DNA from: an uncultured bacterium
GTDB taxonomy: Bacteria; Bacillota_I; Bacilli_A; RFN20; CAG-826
Length of the DNA stretch: 64,000 nucleotides
Direction: 5' to 3'
Assembly: GCA_949285665.1 (NCBI GenBank)
Contig: CASDYC010000001.1
Location: 815,071 to 879,070, forward strand
In this document: positions 58,476 to 64,000 of the stretch, piece after piece
How positions within the stretch are numbered: the stretch's first letter is position 1
How the letters are laid out: each line of letters opens with the position of its first letter
Program-made: the position numbers and the translations under genes
Notes under the pieces: generated by a model
The model's database searches: none
Seen by the model: only the letters and a program-made list of their open reading frames with translations
Told to the model about the DNA's origin: nothing

Positions 58476-59144
58476 ATGTACGTAGTTATTATTGGTGGTG
58501 GTCAAATCGGTTCATATATGGCCGAATTATTATTAAAAAGTAAAATTGATTTTGTAGTTGTTGATTCGAATCACGATAATGTTGAAAAATTAATTAAAAA
58601 ATTTGGTCAAGAACATACATGTTATGGCGATGGAACTGATCCTACAATCTTATCTAGTGTAAAAATTCAAGAAGCAGATGTCGTAGCTTGTGTTACGGGA
58701 AGAGATGAAGTTAATTTAGTTGCTTCAATGATTGCAAAATTTGAGTTCCAATCTCCAAGAGTTGTTGGAAGAGTTAATAATCCTAGCAATTCATGGTTAT
58801 TTAATATTGGAATGGGTGTTGACGCTGCAGTTAATCAAGCTGATATTATTGGTCATATGGTTGTTGAAGAAATGTCAATGAAGAATTTCTTAACATTAAT
58901 GAAGTTATCAAAAGGCGGTCACTCCATTGTTCAACTTGTTGCAGCTGAATCTTGTCTTGCATCTGGTAAAAAGATTGCAACTTTATCTTTACCAAAAGAT
59001 TGTTTATTAATTGCAATTTATCATGGAGAAGAATTAATTATTCCAAATGGTGAAACAGTAATTTTCCCAGGAGATAGAATTATCTTCTTCTCAAACGATT
59101 CGATTTATAATGATTTAGTTAGATTATTTGGTTCTAATCAATAA
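58476..59144 (+). CDS. TrkA/RCK regulatory protein (second)
   Basis: 222 residues. VVIIGGGQIGSYMAELL and VVVDSN define the Rossmann nucleotide loop, ACVTGRDEVNLVASMI follows, and RCK_C with LPKDCLLIAI lies at about 145-222. Only distantly like the first copy, so the pair may form hetero-rings as two-gene KTN systems do. AAGGAGG precedes it. Together with the ATPase it forms a three-gene unit. Confidence 0.9.
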   Translation: MYVVIIGGGQIGSYMAELLLKSKIDFVVVDSNHDNVEKLIKKFGQEHTCYGDGTDPTILSSVKIQEADVVACVTGRDEVNLVASMIAKFEFQSPRVVGRVNNPSNSWLFNIGMGVDAAVNQADIIGHMVVEEMSMKNFLTLMKLSKGGHSIVQLVAAESCLASGKKIATLSLPKDCLLIAIYHGEELIIPNGETVIFPGDRIIFFSNDSIYNDLVRLFGSNQ

Positions 59145-59157
59145 AACTTAATATTTA

Positions 59158-60138
59158 ATGACTAAATTAATAAATGATGAAAAAGAAAACAATATAAATA
59201 ATGAAAATATATTAATAGTTAAAAATTTAACTAAAAAATATAATAATTTTATTGCGGTTGATGATATTTCTTTTAGTGTTAAAAAAGGTTCATTATTTGC
59301 TTTTTTAGGTGTAAATGGTGCTGGAAAATCAACCACAATAAATATTATTTCTGGAATTATTAAAAAAGATAGTGGAGAAATATTATTTAATAATTTAGAG
59401 ATTGATAATAATAATGATGATATAAAAAGAAATATTGGAATAGTTTTTCAAAGCTCTGTATTAGATAACGTATTATCTGCAAAAGAAAACTTGACACTAA
59501 GAGCCGCATATTATGGAATAAAAGGTGAAGAGTGGAAAAAAAGAGAAAAAACAATTGTTGAAATGCTTGAATTAGAGCCATTTTATAATAAACCTTTGAA
59601 TAAATTATCTGGTGGACAAAAAAGAAGAGTAGATATTGCTCGAGCAATTGTTCATAGTCCTAAATTTTTAATTCTTGATGAGCCAACAACGGGTTTAGAT
59701 CCACAAACTAGAATTTCTGTTTGGAATTTAATTAATTATTTACGAGAAAAAACAAAAATGACCGTATTTTTAACAACTCATTATATGGAAGAGGCAGAGA
59801 AATCTAGTTATGTTGTTATAATTAATAAAGGAAAAATAATTGCTGAAGGTACTCCAAATGAATTAAAAAATATTTATTCTGGAGATTATTTATTAATTTA
59901 TTCAAAAAAAGATCAAGATTTAGAAGATAATTTAAAACAAGAAGATAAAGAATTTAAATATAATAAAGATAATTCAAACTATAAAATTAAATTTAAAAAT
60001 AGTGAAGAAATTAAGCAATTTATTTCAAAAAACATTGCAAAAGTTAAAGATTTTGAAGTTATTAAAGGCAATATGGATGATGTATTTTTAAATGTAACTG
60101 GTAATTTTAATAATGAGGAAGAAAATAATGAAAAGTAA
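59158..60138 (+). CDS. ABC exporter ATPase (DrrA/NodI type)
   Basis: 326 residues. Walker A GVNGAGKST, signature LSGGQKRR, Walker B FLILDEPTTGLD, and His switch TTHYMEEAE. The C-terminal 80 residues (YLLIYSKKDQ... KDFEVIKGNMDDVFLNVTG) are the usual accessory domain of drug or polysaccharide ABC-2 ATPases. It is leaderless-looking: ATG has no ribosome-binding site, 13 bases after the RCK gene. It overlaps its permease by 11 bases. Confidence 0.93.
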   Translation: MTKLINDEKENNINNENILIVKNLTKKYNNFIAVDDISFSVKKGSLFAFLGVNGAGKSTTINIISGIIKKDSGEILFNNLEIDNNNDDIKRNIGIVFQSSVLDNVLSAKENLTLRAAYYGIKGEEWKKREKTIVEMLELEPFYNKPLNKLSGGQKRRVDIARAIVHSPKFLILDEPTTGLDPQTRISVWNLINYLREKTKMTVFLTTHYMEEAEKSSYVVIINKGKIIAEGTPNELKNIYSGDYLLIYSKKDQDLEDNLKQEDKEFKYNKDNSNYKIKFKNSEEIKQFISKNIAKVKDFEVIKGNMDDVFLNVTGNFNNEEENNEK

Positions 60139-61153
60139 AATTTTTAACAAAATTAGCAACAATTCCTCATTATTTTTAACTTTAGTTAAAAGACATTTTT
60201 TAGTATTTTTCAAAAATTGGGTAACTATTATTTTTACTTTAATGGTTCCATTAGTAATTTTGGCTGTCTATGCATTATTTTTAAGACCACTTGAAGTTGA
60301 TGTTATTAAAGAAATTATTGATACAACCACCATTAATATTCCATCAAACATAGAATTTAGTAATAAAGTTTATGCACTTGCAGATTCTTGGATGATTTCA
60401 GGAGTTTTAGCAGTTTCTTGTATAACTGTTTCAATAAATTCGTGTTATTTATATGTTAGAGATAAAGAAAGTGGAGTTAGTCGAGATTTTATTTCATCTC
60501 CAATTTCGTCAAGATTAATAATGTTATCATATTTCTTTTTTAATATGATTGTAACGTTTGTTATTAATATTTTCGTTTATATTATTTGTTTAATTTATTT
60601 ATTAGGATATGGAGCATATATGATTTCAGTCTTAGATTTTTTTGCGATAATTGGAATCATATTATTATCTTGTTTATCTGCATCATTATTAACTTTTTTT
60701 ATATGTTCATTTATTAAAACAGAATCAGTTTTATCCCCAGTTGTAGCAATTGTTTCAGCTGCAATTGGATTTTTAATTGGTGCATATTTACCTATTAGCA
60801 TGCTTCCAAAATCAATTGCTGCAATTACTAATTTCTTTCCTGGAACTTATTCAGCTGGTCTTTTAAGAAATTACTTTTTACAAACCCCAATTAATCAATT
60901 AAAAGATGCAATTTTTAATGCTAACTTATTATCAGATGGTTCAATTTCAAGTGATGCATTAAATTTTGTAAATAATTTAGAAAATTCATTTACATTAGAT
61001 TTAAATTTCTTTGGGCAAAATGTTCCAAGTAATGTGATGGTTTTTGTATTATTTTTATTTTCAGGTATATTTTTAGTTTTAAATTATTTAATAGCAACGA
61101 AAAACTTTTTTAAAATTAAAATAAAAAAAATAAAAAGAAGTAAGAAAAAGTAA
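60128..61153 (+). CDS. ABC-2-type exporter permease
   Basis: 341 residues with about six helices and an extracytoplasmic loop after helix 1 (EVDVIKEIIDTTTINIPS). VRDKESGVSRDFISSPI is a common ABC-2 segment. Start at 60128 follows GAGGAAG; an ATG at 60113 lies inside that site. Partner of the overlapping ATPase. Substrate unknown; the lipoprotein gene downstream is separate by promoter. Confidence 0.9.
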   Translation: MKSKIFNKISNNSSLFLTLVKRHFLVFFKNWVTIIFTLMVPLVILAVYALFLRPLEVDVIKEIIDTTTINIPSNIEFSNKVYALADSWMISGVLAVSCITVSINSCYLYVRDKESGVSRDFISSPISSRLIMLSYFFFNMIVTFVINIFVYIICLIYLLGYGAYMISVLDFFAIIGIILLSCLSASLLTFFICSFIKTESVLSPVVAIVSAAIGFLIGAYLPISMLPKSIAAITNFFPGTYSAGLLRNYFLQTPINQLKDAIFNANLLSDGSISSDALNFVNNLENSFTLDLNFFGQNVPSNVMVFVLFLFSGIFLVLNYLIATKNFFKIKIKKIKRSKKK

Positions 61154-61154
61154 G

Positions 61155-61160
61155 TATAAT
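61155..61160 (+). promoter_or_regulatory. -10 element of the barnase-like lipoprotein gene
   Basis: TATAAT ends 11 bases before the ATG at 61172; with no Shine-Dalgarno site the mRNA may be almost leaderless. No clear -35. Confidence 0.5.
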
Positions 61161-61171
61161 ATTATCAACAT

Positions 61172-62887
61172 ATGAAAAAGTTTAAAAAAATTAGTGTCTT
61201 ATTAACAACTCTAGTATTATTTACAACTACAAGTTGTAATAGTTTAACATCAACTAGTTCAAGTAGTAGTTCTTTAACAACTAATACAACTACGACAACA
61301 ACTAGTACAACAACTACAACAACTAGTGAAAACAAAGTTGAAATTATTTTTAATGAAGAAAATCCATTAAAAATTGAAGTTGATTCAACTTATTTTTTAA
61401 ATATTGAAGTTAAAAATAGTGATCTTAAGCCAATTTTATCAAGCAGCAATGAAGAAGTAGTCCAAATTATTAATAATGATACTTACTTAATAAAAACTCT
61501 AAAAATTGGTAGTGCAACAATTAGTGCTAAAATAGGAGATGTTATTAGTAGTATAGAAATTAATGTTGTTGAAGCGGTTATTAATAACTTTGAAATTTCT
61601 TTTAGTAATAAGGAAAAAGAATTTAAAGTAAATTCCTTTATTCCATTACAAGTTAAAATTGATCCCGAAGATTTAATTTCTAGTGTAAAAATTAATGTTT
61701 TAGAAGGTGAAGATTTAATTTCTACAGAAGGTAGTGAAATTTATGCTAATAAAAGTGGAAAAGTTACAATCCAAGCTGAATGTAAAGGTAATTATTCAAA
61801 TATATTAACTTTTAATTTATATGATTTTGATATTGTTTTATCATCTGAAAGTGTTGAAGTTAGTAAATATACAAGAGTTAAAATAAAAGATACATTAAAT
61901 AATTATAATTTTACATATCATATTGATGATCCAGATATTATTAAATTTGATAATGATCCAACGTCTTATAATAAAATTTTAATTGGTATGAAAGTTGGAA
62001 GTACTTCATTTTATTTTGAAAATGAAGAAGGATTAATTAGTAATACTTTAAAAATTAGTGTAGTTGAAGGAAATCCATATATAAATATAGATAAAGATGA
62101 ATTTTATTCTAATTATCAAAGAGCAAGTGGTTATCAAGATGCAATTTATAGAAGTCAAGAATACTTAATGTCTGGAAGTATAATAGTACCAGATGAAGCT
62201 CCAATAATAGAAGAAAATAGACCTACTGCTTATGGTTTATTAATTAAAAATAGCGGAGAATATTATTCAAATAATAATAAAACGTATACCGTTTATAATG
62301 TTGATGGTGAAAAACAATTTGATGTGTATTATGGAGGAGCTTATATAACTTTAGAAGAAGTGGCTGCTTATATTTATGCTTTTGGTGATGTACCGGTTAA
62401 TTATTGGGCAAACCCTGATACAAGACCACATCCAAGCGAATCTCCTTGGGGCAAATATTTAAGATTAAATAATCAATATTTTTCAGGCGATATTAATGAA
62501 TATCCAACTGAACCAGCATTACCAAACATTACTGGAAATGGTGGAAATTTAAATTATTATGAAGTTGATATTGGAACAACTGGTACAACTTGTTCTAGTG
62601 ATTATGAACCAGAAATTTATAATGATGGAATTCATTCAATTACTAGAGGTGCAGCAAGAATTGTATATTCAAGATCGTATTATAATGGAAACCCAATAAC
62701 AGATCTTGAAGACAGATATGTATTTTATACTTATAATCATTATAATGACTTCCAAGAATATTTAAATTATTATAATGGTTGGGGAGAAATGTTTGGAAAT
62801 GTAACTGCTGGAAACGAATATGGTGAAGTAAATCCATATAATCCACCTAGTGATTATGTTCCGGTTTCAAGAGTTAAATTATTTTAA
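61172..62887 (+). CDS. surface lipoprotein with a C-terminal barnase-like ribonuclease domain
   Basis: 571 residues. Lipobox TTTSC (Cys22), Ser/Thr linker to about residue 52, then Ig-like segments (about 53-300). From about 300 the sequence follows barnase: LEEVAAYIYAFGDVPVNYW (FDGVADYLQTYHKLPDNY in barnase), FSGDINEYPTEPALP, YYEVDIG (Glu464, barnase Glu73), TRGAARIVYS (Arg492 and Arg496, barnase Arg83 and Arg87) and NHYNDF (His523, barnase His102 in DHYQTF). All four catalytic residues are kept; a loop of about 18 residues is inserted. Expected to cut RNA outside the cell. I see no barstar-like inhibitor gene beside it. Confidence 0.8.
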   Translation: MKKFKKISVLLTTLVLFTTTSCNSLTSTSSSSSSLTTNTTTTTTSTTTTTTSENKVEIIFNEENPLKIEVDSTYFLNIEVKNSDLKPILSSSNEEVVQIINNDTYLIKTLKIGSATISAKIGDVISSIEINVVEAVINNFEISFSNKEKEFKVNSFIPLQVKIDPEDLISSVKINVLEGEDLISTEGSEIYANKSGKVTIQAECKGNYSNILTFNLYDFDIVLSSESVEVSKYTRVKIKDTLNNYNFTYHIDDPDIIKFDNDPTSYNKILIGMKVGSTSFYFENEEGLISNTLKISVVEGNPYINIDKDEFYSNYQRASGYQDAIYRSQEYLMSGSIIVPDEAPIIEENRPTAYGLLIKNSGEYYSNNNKTYTVYNVDGEKQFDVYYGGAYITLEEVAAYIYAFGDVPVNYWANPDTRPHPSESPWGKYLRLNNQYFSGDINEYPTEPALPNITGNGGNLNYYEVDIGTTGTTCSSDYEPEIYNDGIHSITRGAARIVYSRSYYNGNPITDLEDRYVFYTYNHYNDFQEYLNYYNGWGEMFGNVTAGNEYGEVNPYNPPSDYVPVSRVKLF

Positions 62888-62895
62888 AATAATTG

Positions 62896-62916
62896 AGTTT
62901 TGTAGAGATTTTTTAA
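62896..62916 (+). repeat. dispersed intergenic motif, loose copy 5
   Basis: AGTTTTGTAGAGATTTTTTAA resembles the core with two changes. The rest of 62888-63144 holds AT-rich DNA and short direct repeats of AGATAATCTTT (near 62940 and 63016) without a gene. Confidence 0.35.
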
Positions 62917-63078
62917 TAATTATAAAGATTCCATTTTAAGATAATCTTTTAATGAAATGTGTCTAATACAACTTGTTGAATATTCAATACGACTTCATCT
63001 TCTCTTCAAGACTTAGATAATCTTTAATCATTTGTAATTTCAAGACTTTGTCTTCTTACCCAATCCTTGCAAAATAAA

Positions 63079-63113
63079 AAGCCACCAAACTAGTCAAATA
63101 AGAATGATGGCTT
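63079..63113 (-). terminator. terminator of the nitroreductase gene
   Basis: AAGCCA (63079-63084) and TGGCTT (63108-63113) pair across a long loop; on minus a T-rich run follows. A short stem, so only moderate support. Confidence 0.5.
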
Positions 63114-63144
63114 AAGTGATTAAATAAGTAATTTGTAATTAGCT

Positions 63145-63621
63145 TTATACCCTAATGATATAATCTTTCTTTCTAGGGGCAGCTTTCTTAGGTTCTTCAT
63201 TAGCATAGCCAAGAGCAATAGCTCCAACGCCTCTTAATGTTGTAGGAAGATTCCATTCTTTAAGAAGTTCTTTTCCCTCTTCACTATCGAATATCTCACG
63301 CTCTTTAGCAATCCAAACAGTGCCAAGTCCAAGAGAATGAGCGGCAAGCATCATATTCATAAGAACGCAACTGCCATCCTCAACAAAATTAGAAGTATTA
63401 CCATCAGCTAAAACTAAAATAACAACAGGTGCCCCGTAATATGGATCATTGCTTGTCTTTCTAACCTTTTCATTAAGCTCAGTTATTTTTTCACGATACT
63501 TAGAACTAGTAACAGCCACAATGGTAGGCGATTGTCTTCCACCACCTGTAGATACTGGTTCTTTCTTATAACTTCTTATACTTCTTCTAGTTTCAATTAA
63601 TTTGATAAAATCAGTTTCCAT
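63145..63621 (-). CDS. nitroreductase-family flavoprotein lacking an internal segment
   Basis: 158 residues, shorter than the usual 170-200. FIKLIETRRSIRSYKKEPVS is the FMN-phosphate region; GRQSPTIVAVT, YYGAPVVILVLADG, NMMLAAHSLGLGTVWI and the APRKKDYIIRV end are typical. Between EPVS and GRQSP, where relatives have about 15-18 residues (helix and the APTG-type FMN loop), only TGG is left, so an in-frame deletion is likely and flavin binding may suffer. Start at the second ATG (63621), 10 bases after AAGGAG. About 40% G+C by counting, against about 30% around it: transfer or different origin is possible. Confidence 0.82.
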   Translation of the reverse strand: METDFIKLIETRRSIRSYKKEPVSTGGGRQSPTIVAVTSSKYREKITELNEKVRKTSNDPYYGAPVVILVLADGNTSNFVEDGSCVLMNMMLAAHSLGLGTVWIAKEREIFDSEEGKELLKEWNLPTTLRGVGAIALGYANEEPKKAAPRKKDYIIRV

Positions 63622-63706
63622 GAATATCATTCTCCTTCCAAAATCATGATAAATGAAAAATTACTTATTCATCACTAGGTTGTGTGGCAAAAAGATGATA
63701 ACTCCG

Positions 63707-63738
63707 GAAAAGTCCACGCCCTTTTCATCTAAATTATA
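63707..63738 (-). promoter_or_regulatory. promoter and leader hairpin of the nitroreductase gene
   Basis: On minus, TATAAT at 63738-63733 is followed by GAAAAG (63726-63721), an 8-base loop and CTTTTC (63712-63707). This would place a hairpin at the 5' end of the transcript. Confidence 0.45.
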
Positions 63739-64000
63739 CTGCAAAAGAGTTGAATTTTAAATGATTGAGAAATAGATTAACTATCGTTTCTCTTGCAGAC
63801 AAAAAATTTCTCTAGTAGCCTAAATATCGTCATTTTTGACTACTAGGCAAACGGAGCAATTTTCAAAAACGCCTATTTATCGCATAAAAAAAGTCTGCAC
63901 ACCGTTACATCAAATTTATAAATTCTTATAAATAACTATAAAAATTATATTGATTTCTTGTTTCAACCTTACTGGTTGTTAAATGATTTACATAAAAATC
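63739..64000. other. intergenic DNA at the window end
   Basis: No credible gene on either strand. CTAGTAG (63812-63818) and CTACTAG (63840-63846) form an inverted repeat with a 21-base spacer. The minus-strand segment 63899-63877 (TGCAGACTTTTT... ATAAA) resembles copy 1 of the dispersed motif at 34264-34287. Composition is slightly richer in G+C up to about 63910, then AT-rich. Confidence 0.5.
63877..63899 (-). repeat. dispersed intergenic motif, copy 6
   Basis: On minus TGCAGACTTTTTTTATGCGA then TAA: shares TGCAGACTTTTT and the following ATAAAT with copy 1 at 34264. Confidence 0.45.

Noticed and set aside
62934..63060. Transposase remnant in the gap before the nitroreductase
   Set aside because: Short frames such as MIKDYLSLEEKMKSY on minus are interrupted and match no family I can name.
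63690..63765. 21-residue frame on plus starting in AAGATGATAACTCC
   Set aside because: No ribosome-binding site and it overlaps the promoter and leader of the nitroreductase.
63812..63899. tracrRNA-like or phage-defence RNA from the CTAGTAG inverted repeat
   Set aside because: Short stem only; no Cas gene or repeat array to support it.
61172..64000. A barstar-like inhibitor gene beside the barnase-like protein
   Set aside because: No small acidic frame with start signals was found on either strand in the adjoining gaps.

Overview
The window is an AT-rich (roughly 28-32% G+C by eye) bacterial chromosome segment. Shine-Dalgarno sites are of the AGGAGG type, membrane-anchored lipoproteins are abundant, rpmG-secE-nusG-rplKA-rplJL-rpoBC is in the Firmicutes order, and an L10 leader and a SAM-type riboswitch-like leader are present. 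The standard bacterial code fits: several genes end in TGA, two with ATGA stop-start overlaps. RpoB carries Asn at the position of E. coli His526, as reported for rifampicin-insensitive Spiroplasma. I infer an uncultured host-associated member of the Bacilli/Mollicutes side of the Firmicutes (RF39, Erysipelotrichia or Izemoplasma-like). The exact lineage cannot be fixed from this window.

Layout. 1-836: end of a beta-helix surface protein. 982-3460 (minus): metal-efflux operon (ArsR-type repressor, stand-alone HMA metallochaperone, P1B ATPase) with a perfect inverted-repeat operator. 3744-5257 (minus): a membrane protein and a sirtuin. 5337-8433: flavodoxin-like protein, smpB, folC and a folate-type ECF substrate-binding subunit, with overlapping genes. 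8565-18776: two large lipoproteins, then an ABC system whose ATPase is fused to a YwaF/TMEM164-like membrane domain. 19017-20578: an iron-sulfur aldo/keto reductase and a gamma-glutamylcyclotransferase-like protein.

20701-34062 is a starch locus: a pullulanase with a -1 frameshift, a GH13 alpha-amylase, CBM26-like starch-binding lipoproteins, and a SipW/TasA-like module (a SipW-type signal peptidase plus three putative SipW-type secreted subunits, two with carbohydrate-binding-like domains). One subunit gene has an in-frame TGA. I consider this the best candidate for an undescribed system: a starch-binding surface fibre built by SipW/TasA-type export.

34327-39455: riboswitch-controlled metK, a MITE-like element with terminal inverted repeats that abuts a truncated surface-protein gene, hpf, a HAD phosphatase and two unknown genes. 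39521-51240: ribosomal protein and RNA polymerase genes, with a degenerate RsmC-like gene kept at the usual place before rpoB. 51362-54750: rmuC, a secreted C39-like cysteine peptidase and two small lipoproteins. 54903-59144: a P2-type cation ATPase followed by two TrkA/RCK proteins and no channel subunit. 59158-61153: an ABC exporter. 61172-62887: a lipoprotein whose C-terminal domain matches barnase with all four catalytic residues. 63145-63621 (minus): a nitroreductase of higher G+C that lacks an internal segment.
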